A stretch of 10,288 nt of DNA from Bacillota bacterium. Lineage in GTDB: Bacteria; Bacillota; Tb-RUG-66. Of the stretch, positions 1-5,363 are shown in pieces; the first letter of the stretch is position 1, and each line of letters opens with the position of its first letter. Both the position numbers and the translations under genes were made by a program. The notes under the pieces are model-generated. The model searched no databases, had not been told where the DNA came from, and saw nothing but the letters and a program-made list of their open reading frames with translations. The stretch covers positions 1 to 10,288 of the forward strand of contig JAEEYS010000045.1 in assembly GCA_016288255.1 (NCBI GenBank), read 5' to 3'.

Positions 1-91
1 CAGGCTTTTTGGGCGGCAGGCTTTTTGGGCGGCAGGCTTTTTGGGCGGCAGGCTTTTTGGGCGGCAGGCTTTTTGGGCGGCAGGCTTTTGG
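1..91. repeat. 16-bp direct tandem repeat (VNTR-like), open at left edge
   Basis: Five identical, back-to-back copies of the 16-bp unit CAGGCTTTTTGGGCGG fill 1-80. A sixth, partial copy (81-91) has four T instead of five and then diverges. The array starts at the first base of the window, so its true length is unknown. The unit is not a multiple of three, so any translation would cycle through three frames (48-bp period), and I see no start with a credible ribosome binding site; I read it as non-coding. One strand carries GG/GGG runs separated by C, CA and CTTTTT, which fits a loose two-tetrad G-quadruplex pattern, although that is weak evidence. Perfect identity between copies suggests recent expansion by slippage, or an assembly artefact. 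Confidence 0.93.
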
Positions 92-109
92 AAATGATAG
101 CAGGTGGAC

Positions 110-149
110 TTTTGCCGCTTTAAAATGGAGCGGCGAGGATTTTTCTTTT
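110..149 (+). terminator. Rho-independent terminator of an upstream gene
   Basis: GCCGCT (114-119) and AGCGGC (129-134) form a perfect 6-bp GC-rich stem around a 9-nt loop. The stem can extend outward to 110/138 with two G-U pairs. It is followed by five T (140-144) and then CTTTT. No plus-strand gene before it is visible in the window, so it most likely ends a transcript entering from the left that also crosses the tandem repeat. Confidence 0.6.
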
Positions 150-163
150 CCGAGAATCCTTCA

Positions 164-202
164 TTCCAAAAAGAAGAGGCATGTGATATACTAAGAAGTA
201 TA
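164..202 (+). promoter_or_regulatory. Candidate extended -10 promoter with overlapping dyad, upstream of the aldolase gene
   Basis: TGATATACT (184-192) is an extended -10 element (TG-n-TATACT). The matching -35 position (164-169, TTCCAA) is poor at a 17-nt spacer. TATACT (187-192) and AGTATA (197-202) form a perfect inverted repeat with an AAGA spacer covering the -10 and the expected start of transcription. It could be an operator or a chance AT-rich dyad. The implied leader is about 60 nt. Confidence 0.4.
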
Positions 203-261
203 CGAGGAAAAGAACAACAGGAAATCACCAAAAAGAGCCAAGAGGCAAAGGAGGAAGGACA

Positions 262-1020
262 GTGCCTACATTAAAAGAAAGATTGCAGAAAGAGGACGTT
301 GTTTTAGGATATTTCGGGGAAATCCCCAGCCCCCATGTACAAGAGGTCATGACGCTAGCCGGATTTGATTTTACGATCATCGATTTTGAACATGGGACCA
401 TGGATCTGGGCGTGGCGGAAAATATGATGCGCGCCATTCAGGTAAGAGGCGGAAGCGTAGTGGTCAGAGTGCCGGACTTCAACTATTCTCTTCTTTCCAA
501 AGCGTTGGATATGGGAGCGGACGCGGTACAGATGCCCCAGATTTCCACAAAAGAAGAAGCGATGGAAGCAGTCAAATACGCGAAATTCCAGCCGGACGGA
601 GAAAGAGGCGCGGCGCATATCGTCAGAGCAGCCCGTTATGGGAATGTGCCCAGACTGGATTATTATAGCGGCGAAAACAAAAGAACACTCCTGATTTGCC
701 AGATCGAAGGCGTGGAAGGAATGGCCAATGCGGATGAGATCATGTCGGTAGAAGGCGTGGATATGATCTTTATCGGGCCTCATGACTTAGCGCAGTCTTT
801 GGGGATCCCCGGGCAAACGGAACATCCCATGCTGGAAGAAAAAATGCAGGAATTGGTAGAAAAAGCAAAACAGCACGGCAAGATCGTGGGAACTTATGTA
901 GAAAGCAAAAAAGCGCTGGATAAATGGAAAAAAGCCGGCGTGAGATACTTGGCATATACTTCCGATACGGAAATGATCTATTCCAATGTATGTAATTTAT
1001 TGCAGGAGTTAAAAAAATAG
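262..1020 (+). CDS. HpcH/HpaI family aldolase
   Basis: A 252-residue class II (metal-dependent) aldolase of the HpcH/HpaI/citrate lyase beta superfamily, a cytoplasmic TIM-barrel family that reversibly splits 2-oxo acids into pyruvate and an aldehyde. The length is normal. The family's key residues are in register: the DFEHG motif with general-base His44, Arg69 in the RVP motif, metal ligand Glu149 (QIEG) and metal ligand Asp175 (GPHDLA). These sit almost exactly where E. coli HpaI has His45, Arg70, Glu149 and Asp175. A further signature, PDGERGAA, lies at residues 111-118. The start is GTG at 262, chosen because AAAGGAGG (247-254) lies 7 nt upstream. The next gene starts 24 nt after the stop, so the two are probably co-transcribed. 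The exact substrate (dihydroxyheptenedioate, deoxy-sugar acid or another hydroxy-oxo acid) cannot be read from sequence. Confidence 0.92.
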   Translation: MPTLKERLQKEDVVLGYFGEIPSPHVQEVMTLAGFDFTIIDFEHGTMDLGVAENMMRAIQVRGGSVVVRVPDFNYSLLSKALDMGADAVQMPQISTKEEAMEAVKYAKFQPDGERGAAHIVRAARYGNVPRLDYYSGENKRTLLICQIEGVEGMANADEIMSVEGVDMIFIGPHDLAQSLGIPGQTEHPMLEEKMQELVEKAKQHGKIVGTYVESKKALDKWKKAGVRYLAYTSDTEMIYSNVCNLLQELKK

Positions 1021-1044
1021 AGAAAAGGGAAAAGGAGTGGAGTC

Positions 1045-2232
1045 ATGAAATATCAGTTTGATCAAATCATCAATCGAAGAAATACGGATTGCGCCAAATG
1101 GGACGCCTTGGAAGAGGTTTTTGGGACAAAAGACGTGTTGCCTTTTTGGGTCGCGGACATGGATTTTCCTGTGGCGGAAGAAATAAAAGAAGCGCTGCAA
1201 AAACGGGTAGAACATGGCATTTTCGGTTATCCTAACGAAAGCGAAAAAGTATTTCAGGCCGTTGCCGGCTGGATGAAAAGAAGAAATCATGTGGAGATCA
1301 AACCGGAATGGATCGTATTGACCGCAGGCGTGGTGCCGGCAGTGCAGTATGCGATCCAGGCTTTCAGCAAGCCGAATGATTTTGTGATCTTACAACCGCC
1401 TATCTATCATTCTTTCTTTGGGGCGACCAGAGCTACCGGCAGACAGATTTTGGAGAATCCTCTAAAACTGGAAAACGGGCAGTATGAAATGGACTTTGCG
1501 CAATTGGAAACGCTGGCGGCGCAAAAACCAAAAATCATGATACTATGCAATCCGCAAAATCCCAGCGGCAGAGTTTGGTCAAAAGAAGACCTGTCAAAAG
1601 TCAGTGATTTCTGCAACAGAAACGGCATTTTATTGGTTTCCGATGATATCCATTCCGATCTGATCTATAAAGGATACCAATATACGCCGGCGTTGTCTTT
1701 GGGAGAAGAAACAAGAGACAATTTGATCGCCTGCTACGCGGTGAGCAAGACCTTCAATTTGGCAGGCTTGAATACTTCCGCCATTATCATTCCCAACGAA
1801 AAACTCCGCACGGAGTATAAAGCGTTCATGCGGTCTGTGGGAGCGGGTGAGATCAATCTTTTTGGGCTTTTGGGCACAGAAGTGGCTTATACCTGCGGAG
1901 ATGAATGGTTAGAAGAAGTATTGACATACTTAGAAGGCAATTTGGATTATATGGAAGCGTTTTTGAAAGAAAATCTGCCCCAGGTCAAGATGATGCGGCC
2001 GGAATCCACCTATATGACGTGGCTTGATTTTTCCGCTTTGGGAATGGAACAAAAAGAACTGGAACAGTTTTTGATCCAAAAAGCAAAAGTGGGCTTAAAC
2101 AGCGGCACGACCTTCGGACGAGGCGGAGAAGGGTATATGCGGTTTAATTTCGGCACCCCCCGCGCGTTGATCAAAGAAGGGCTGGAACGCATCAAAGCGG
2201 CAGTGGACGGGTTATCCGAACAGAAGAAATAA
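1045..2232 (+). CDS. patB: PatB/MalY family PLP-dependent C-S lyase (cystathionine beta-lyase type)
   Basis: A 395-residue fold-type I PLP enzyme of the MalY/PatB subgroup. Members cleave L-cystathionine, cysteine or related thioethers to a thiol, pyruvate and ammonia; some also have regulatory or aminotransferase-like activity. The N-terminus with WVADMDFP (residues 35-42) and GYPN (61-64) is typical of the subgroup. The PLP-binding residues are present: Asn172 in NPQNPSGRVW, Asp200 in SDDIHSDL, Schiff-base Lys235 in AVSKTFNLAG and the carboxylate-binding Arg366 in MRFNFGTPR. The length matches the family. The start is ATG at 1045 with AAGGAG (1032-1037) 7 nt upstream. It is the second gene of an operon with the aldolase, and a strong hairpin follows it. 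The context suggests that pyruvate links the two enzymes, but this is inference. A plain aminotransferase activity is the main alternative. Confidence 0.9.
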   Translation: MKYQFDQIINRRNTDCAKWDALEEVFGTKDVLPFWVADMDFPVAEEIKEALQKRVEHGIFGYPNESEKVFQAVAGWMKRRNHVEIKPEWIVLTAGVVPAVQYAIQAFSKPNDFVILQPPIYHSFFGATRATGRQILENPLKLENGQYEMDFAQLETLAAQKPKIMILCNPQNPSGRVWSKEDLSKVSDFCNRNGILLVSDDIHSDLIYKGYQYTPALSLGEETRDNLIACYAVSKTFNLAGLNTSAIIIPNEKLRTEYKAFMRSVGAGEINLFGLLGTEVAYTCGDEWLEEVLTYLEGNLDYMEAFLKENLPQVKMMRPESTYMTWLDFSALGMEQKELEQFLIQKAKVGLNSGTTFGRGGEGYMRFNFGTPRALIKEGLERIKAAVDGLSEQKK

Positions 2233-2288
2233 AAAGGCGCAAAGAGGCCAAAACGCCAAAACCGAAACAAAAAAGAATACAATAAATC

Positions 2289-2336
2289 AAAAACCATGAA
2301 AAAACGGGAACGTTTTTTCATGGTTTTTCTTTTTTT
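2289..2336. terminator. Bidirectional terminator between convergent genes
   Basis: A perfect 18-bp stem (2289-2306 with 2311-2328) closes on a GGAA tetraloop. Its core is CCATGAAAAAACG and its complement, flanked by five A on the left and five T on the right. On the plus strand the T run continues to 2336 with one C; on the minus strand the A run supplies the U tract. It serves the plus-strand lyase operon and the minus-strand alkD-like gene. The alkD stop codon (2335-2337) lies at the very end of the T tract. Confidence 0.88.
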
Positions 2337-2979
2337 AAAGATATTTGCTGCCTTCTCGCTTGCTCAAACTGCTTAAGGGATGGCTTTCGATAAAATCCGC
2401 TACCCAGGGAGCGTTACTTTTGGAATATTCTCTGAGAGCCCAGCCAATGGCTTTGTTCACAAAAAATTCTTTCGTATCCATGTTTTTAATAATGGCTTCG
2501 GACAAAAGCGCCGTATCGGTCTTTTCTTTCAGCTTCAACTGAAAGTCGATGGAGATCCGTTTCAGCCAAATATTGTCCGCCTCCATATACTGCCGCAAAA
2601 TAGGGGTCATCTCTTCCGGATAGGAAAGATACAAACTGCCGACGAGGCCGTCGATACTGTCAACGGTATCCCACCAGGAGTGGGTCAGGATCAAAGTTTC
2701 GATTTTTTTCATATCTTTGACAGACAGCTTTTTTTGCACCGCGTGAAGATAATCAATGGCCAAATAGTGAAATTCGCGGTAGGGCTGTTCATACAGCAAA
2801 AAGACCAGATCCCAGTCCACCGTTTGATCCTGTTTCCGCTCTTTTAAAAATGCTTTGGAAAGGGCTTTTCGCTTGGGAGTGGGAAGCCCCAAAAAGGGAA
2901 ACTGGTTTTTCATATATTTTTCCATAGGCACTCTTTCGGTATCGTCTTTTGCTTGTAAAAAGGTCTCAATAATATCCAT
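2335..2979 (-). CDS. alkD: DNA alkylation repair protein, AlkD-like DNA glycosylase
   Basis: A 214-residue all-helical HEAT-like repeat protein of the AlkD family, which excises positively charged alkylated bases such as N7-methylguanine and N3-methyladenine from DNA. Residues known to matter in Bacillus cereus AlkD (Trp109, Asp113, Arg148, Trp187) have counterparts at the right spacing: Trp103 and Asp107 in SWWDTVD, Arg141 in IWLKRISID and Trp180 in KAIGWALREYSK. This points to an active enzyme. The start is ATG at 2979, because GGAGG (2987-2991 on this strand) is 7 nt upstream. An earlier in-frame ATG at 3009 would add ten residues and lacks a comparable site. The gene is monocistronic, convergent with the lyase operon and divergent from the peptidase gene. 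Confidence 0.88.
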   Translation of the reverse strand: MDIIETFLQAKDDTERVPMEKYMKNQFPFLGLPTPKRKALSKAFLKERKQDQTVDWDLVFLLYEQPYREFHYLAIDYLHAVQKKLSVKDMKKIETLILTHSWWDTVDSIDGLVGSLYLSYPEEMTPILRQYMEADNIWLKRISIDFQLKLKEKTDTALLSEAIIKNMDTKEFFVNKAIGWALREYSKSNAPWVADFIESHPLSSLSKREGSKYL

Positions 2980-2999
2980 CGTATAGCCTCCTTTTTTGT

Positions 3000-3028
3000 A
3001 TTGTATCATAATCTAGGAGAGAAGCAAA
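3000..3028 (-). promoter_or_regulatory. Candidate promoter of the alkD-like gene
   Basis: Read on the minus strand, TGATACAAT (3008 to 3000) is an extended -10 element, with TTTGCT (3028-3023) at a 17-nt spacer as a weak -35. Transcription would start near 2993, just before the ribosome binding site, giving a very short leader. Confidence 0.42.
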
Positions 3029-3033
3029 TTTTT

Positions 3034-3063
3034 CCTGCCTACATATTATAATAAGGAGGCAGG
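3034..3063 (+). promoter_or_regulatory. Inverted repeat enclosing the ribosome binding site of the peptidase gene
   Basis: CCTGCCT (3034-3040) and AGGCAGG (3057-3063) are perfect 7-bp inverted repeats with a 16-nt AT-rich spacer that contains TATAAT (3047-3052). The right arm overlaps the Shine-Dalgarno AAGGAGG (3053-3059), and AGGTGA (3061-3066) forms a second partial Shine-Dalgarno close to the ATG at 3071. In RNA the stem would hide the ribosome binding site; in DNA it could be an operator. If the internal TATAAT is the real -10 element, only the second Shine-Dalgarno would be in the mRNA. Confidence 0.4.
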
Positions 3064-3070
3064 TGAAAAC

Positions 3071-4210
3071 ATGAAAAAAGCAGAGATCAGTTTTATGAAA
3101 AGTTTTTTCAAAAAGAAAGGCTATTTGTCGGGAGAAGTGAACGGAAACTGGGATGAAAACGGGCGAAGAGCGGCGTATCGATACAAACGGGAGCACGGAA
3201 ACCTTTCCGATCAAGCGCTTTTGGAAGAAATACAGTGCTATGGCAAAGGATATGAAGTCAAAAAAGAAAAGGGAAAACGGATCATTCAATACCGGCAGGA
3301 AGATATCGTGCAAACGGATATCGATTATACTTATGATAGGATGAGCGACAATTTAACGGCGTTAAAAATGCGGTATCCTTTTTTGGATATTTTCAGTATA
3401 GGCGAAAGCGTATTGGGCAGACAGCTTTACTGTGTGCGGCTTGGAACAGGAGAAAGAGAGGTGTCCTATAACGGCGTGCATCACGCCATTGAATGGATCA
3501 CAGCGCCTCTTTTGATGAAATTTATTGAAAATTTTTGCAAAGCATACGAGGGAAGCGGTATGTTAAGAGGGTATCCTGTTCGGGATATCTATCAAGACTG
3601 CAGTATTGATATCATTCCCATGGTCAATCCGGACGGCGTGGACTTGGTCCTAAACGGGCTTTCCCCGGAAAACCCCTATTATAATGATATTTTAAGATGG
3701 AATACTTCCGGTTTGCCGGTATCGGCGGTCTGGAAAGCCAATATCAAAGGGGTGGATCTAAACCGCAATTATCCGGCAGAATGGGAATTGTCCAAAGAGT
3801 TCCAAGAAGAAATCGGTATTTTTGGGCCTCACTATGCGGGATACGGAGGAGAAGCGCCCCTTTCGGAACCGGAATCCGCCGCCTTGGCGGCGTTTACCAG
3901 AGAAAGAGATTTTCAGCTGGTACTGGCATTCCATACCCAAGGAGAAGTGATCTATTGGAAGTTTTTGGATATCGAAACACCTGAGATGCGGGCCATTGCA
4001 AAGCTGTTTTCTCAAGTGACGGGTTATACGCTGGAAGAAACGCCTTACGCGTCTTCTTACGCAGGATATAAAGATTGGTTCATACAAGATTTTCTGCGGC
4101 CGGGATTCACCATTGAAGTAGGATTGGGCATCAATCCCATACCGATCACGCAGTTTGATACCATCTATGAGCAAACGGAAGAGCTGATGCTTTTGGCGCC
4201 TTTGGTATAA
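3071..4210 (+). CDS. M14 family zinc carboxypeptidase with N-terminal peptidoglycan-binding-like domain
   Basis: A 379-residue metallopeptidase. Residues about 8-57 resemble a PG_binding_1 domain (helix, then GYLSGEVNGNWDENGRRAAYRYKREHG). The rest is an M14 catalytic domain: zinc ligands His138 and Glu141 in HHAIEW, third zinc ligand His288 in AFHTQGE, NPDG at 186-189, substrate-binding Arg232 in VDLNRNYP, and catalytic Glu349 in FTIEVGLG. This layout recalls gamma-D-glutamyl-diamino acid endopeptidases (ENP I of Lysinibacillus sphaericus, YqgT of Bacillus), which cut the D-Glu to diaminopimelate bond of cell-wall peptides. I see no signal peptide or membrane segment, so action in the cytoplasm, the spore or the mother cell (muropeptide recycling or sporulation) is plausible. 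The start is ATG at 3071 after AAGGAGG (3053-3059), an 11-nt gap that is slightly long. The family is certain; the substrate is inferred. Confidence 0.88.
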   Translation: MKKAEISFMKSFFKKKGYLSGEVNGNWDENGRRAAYRYKREHGNLSDQALLEEIQCYGKGYEVKKEKGKRIIQYRQEDIVQTDIDYTYDRMSDNLTALKMRYPFLDIFSIGESVLGRQLYCVRLGTGEREVSYNGVHHAIEWITAPLLMKFIENFCKAYEGSGMLRGYPVRDIYQDCSIDIIPMVNPDGVDLVLNGLSPENPYYNDILRWNTSGLPVSAVWKANIKGVDLNRNYPAEWELSKEFQEEIGIFGPHYAGYGGEAPLSEPESAALAAFTRERDFQLVLAFHTQGEVIYWKFLDIETPEMRAIAKLFSQVTGYTLEETPYASSYAGYKDWFIQDFLRPGFTIEVGLGINPIPITQFDTIYEQTEELMLLAPLV

Positions 4211-4348
4211 AGCCTGTTTGGGAAGAAGCGTTTTGCAAAAGGGCATAAGGCAGGGACAGAGAAGTTCGGGACAAAAAGATTGACAAAGAAAAAGGAAGAA
4301 GAGAAGCAGAAAAAAGGGATAAACGAAGGGTTTTTGCAGAAAATAAAA

Positions 4349-4380
4349 AGAGCCGGATGTTTGCCGGTTTTCAACAAAAA
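4349..4380 (+). terminator. Weak candidate terminator after the peptidase gene
   Basis: CCGG (4353-4356) pairs with CCGG (4364-4367) across a 7-nt loop. The stem extends to 4349/4371 with two A-U and two G-U pairs. The T run (4368-4371) is short and used inside the stem, so efficiency is doubtful. It lies 139 nt beyond the stop codon. Confidence 0.3.
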
Positions 4381-4429
4381 CAATTTTCCAAAAAGCTGCT
4401 TTATTTCTTTCTTTTTTCTTTTTAAACAG

Positions 4430-4457
4430 TTGAATAAAAGAAGAAAAAAGCTATAAT
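4430..4457 (+). promoter_or_regulatory. Candidate sigma-A-type promoter for the flavin reductase-like gene
   Basis: TTGAAT (4430-4435) and a perfect TATAAT (4452-4457) are separated by 16 nt. This is the best-spaced -35/-10 pair in the intergenic region. If used, transcription starts near 4464 and the leader is about 240 nt long, which is unusual for this window. Confidence 0.45.
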
Positions 4458-4476
4458 CTAAGCAATATTCTTTTTG

Positions 4477-4523
4477 ACAGGAAGTTTTGCCCGAAAAGGA
4501 AACGGATAGCGGGACAAACCTGT
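4477..4523 (+). other. Possible structured RNA element in the leader
   Basis: Three nested complementary blocks occur in order: ACAGG (4477-4481) with CCTGT (4519-4523), TTTG (4486-4489) with CAAA (4515-4518), and CCCG (4490-4493) with CGGG (4510-4513). They are separated by a 4-nt left bulge and a single A bulge, around a 16-nt purine-rich loop. That is 13 pairs starting about 13 nt after the predicted transcription start. GCGGG (4509-4513) could instead pair with CCCGC (4610-4614). I do not recognise a known riboswitch consensus here. Confidence 0.25.
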
Positions 4524-4705
4524 ATAAATATAGAGATTTAAAAAACAGACAGAAAAAAAGGATTTGTGTAATACAATTTATAACAGAAACTTATAGAAAA
4601 AGAAGATACCCCGCGTTTTCTTATTTAAATGCAGGAAAGGGGAAAAAAATTCTTTTCTTTTTGAAAACTTCTTTATATAATAGTAAAATGGAAGGTGGTT
4701 TTGAA

Positions 4706-5215
4706 GTGCGGGAAAAGACCAGCGCAGTATTGAGCAACAGCTTAAGACCAAGGCCGGACGTTTTGGTGACTTGCCGTTATCAGGGCAAGGACAACCTGCT
4801 GGCGGTGACCTGCGCCGCCAATGCGGGATATGATCCCCCTATGGTGATCGTAGGGATCGTGCCAAGCCGCTATTCTTATCATATGATCAAAGAAAGCGGC
4901 GTTTTTGCTGTAAATCTCGTTACGGAGGAGATGCGGGACATCTATGCTTTTGCCGGCAGCAAGAGCGGCCGTGACATGGATAAGTTTCAAGCCCTTTCCT
5001 TAACAAAAAGAGAATGTGTGAAAATTGACGCGCCTTTTTTGGATATCGCGCCCGTGGCCATTGAATGCAAGGTCACAGGTTCCATCAGAACAGGCAGTCA
5101 TGAGATGTTTGCGGCGACCATTGAGTATGTGCACGCAGACAAAGAATTGGTGGATGAAAAAGGATTTATCCGATTTTCCAAACTGCATTTTTTGACATTC
5201 AAAGAGCTTCCATGA
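4706..5215 (+). CDS. Flavin reductase family protein (FMN-binding split barrel)
   Basis: A 169-residue protein of the flavin-reductase-like split-barrel family, which binds FMN and typically uses NAD(P)H to reduce flavin or act on small substrates; many members in anaerobes are uncharacterised. Family features are RPRPDVLVTCRYQGKDN near the N-terminus, NAGYDPPMVIVGIVPSRYSYHMIKESGVFAVNLV in the centre (short stretches of a conserved pattern), GSKSGRDMDKF and a late IECKV strand. The start is GTG at 4706, chosen because AAGGTGG (4692-4698) lies 7 nt upstream; an in-frame ATG at 4688 has no ribosome binding site before it. It appears monocistronic, flanked by a long AT-rich leader and by the promoter of the next gene. 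No transmembrane segments or cysteine clusters are seen. Its role and electron partner are unknown. Confidence 0.82.
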   Translation: MREKTSAVLSNSLRPRPDVLVTCRYQGKDNLLAVTCAANAGYDPPMVIVGIVPSRYSYHMIKESGVFAVNLVTEEMRDIYAFAGSKSGRDMDKFQALSLTKRECVKIDAPFLDIAPVAIECKVTGSIRTGSHEMFAATIEYVHADKELVDEKGFIRFSKLHFLTFKELP

Positions 5216-5312
5216 TCGGCATATCTTTTGGTTTCATCGTATGTGGTAGATTCTTCTATTTTCTGTCTTAATAAAGTAATGAAAGTCATAGATATGGATA
5301 CCAATTCCCTTG

Positions 5313-5335
5313 ATTTTATGATATAATCATAAAAT
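5313..5335 (+). promoter_or_regulatory. Palindrome over the extended -10 element of the threonine ammonia-lyase gene
   Basis: ATTTTATGAT (5313-5322) and ATCATAAAAT (5326-5335) are perfect 10-bp inverted repeats with a 3-nt ATA spacer. The centre contains TGATATAAT (5319-5327), a full extended -10 element, with no recognisable -35 upstream. The expected transcription start (about 5334) falls at the right end of the palindrome. A dimeric regulator bound here would directly block RNA polymerase, so I read it as a promoter with a candidate operator. A chance AT-rich palindrome is the alternative. Confidence 0.55.
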
Positions 5336-5363
5336 GGGTAAATATGATATCAGGAGTGAAAAA

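Larger units (their letters stand above)
4211..4705. other. 495-base intergenic region with no convincing gene
   Basis: This region is A-rich, and from about 4380 both A- and T-rich, with homopurine and homopyrimidine blocks (a T-rich block at 4401-4423, an A/G-rich block at 4434-4450). An open frame from 4487 continues into the next gene, but it begins at TTG without a ribosome binding site and its first 73 codons look like low-complexity AT-rich DNA, so I exclude it. The region holds a weak terminator, a promoter candidate at 4430-4457, a possible folded leader at 4477-4523 and a second TATAAT at 4676-4681. The second TATAAT has no good -35 and would give an almost leaderless message. Confidence 0.6.

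Noticed and set aside
1..91. CRISPR array
   Set aside because: Units abut directly with no unique spacers and are only 16 bp long.
9..194. Open frame of 61 codons across the tandem repeat
   Set aside because: No ribosome binding site, the period cycles through all three frames, and it runs through the terminator hairpin; an open frame arising from the repeat.
355..783. 142-codon minus-strand frame inside the aldolase gene
   Set aside because: Antisense shadow with no start signal; the plus-strand frame has the complete family signature.
2380..2847. 155-codon plus-strand frame inside alkD
   Set aside because: Antisense shadow of a gene with conserved catalytic residues; no ribosome binding site or recognisable product.
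3758..4246. 162-codon minus-strand frame inside the M14 peptidase gene
   Set aside because: Antisense shadow; the plus strand carries all zinc and catalytic residues.
4474..4479. TTGACA as the -35 of a promoter
   Set aside because: A perfect -35 hexamer, but there is no -10-like sequence 16-18 nt downstream.
4477..4523. c-di-GMP (GEMM) or other known riboswitch
   Set aside because: A short similarity around GGATAGCGGG is seen, but the remaining conserved core and tetraloop-receptor layout are absent.
4487..4705. N-terminal extension of the flavin reductase-like protein
   Set aside because: It begins at TTG without a ribosome binding site, lies in AT-rich low-complexity DNA and has no family similarity; GTG at 4706 has a good site.
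5334..5363. Alternative ATG start for threonine ammonia-lyase
   Set aside because: It coincides with the predicted transcription start and palindrome arm and has no ribosome binding site.
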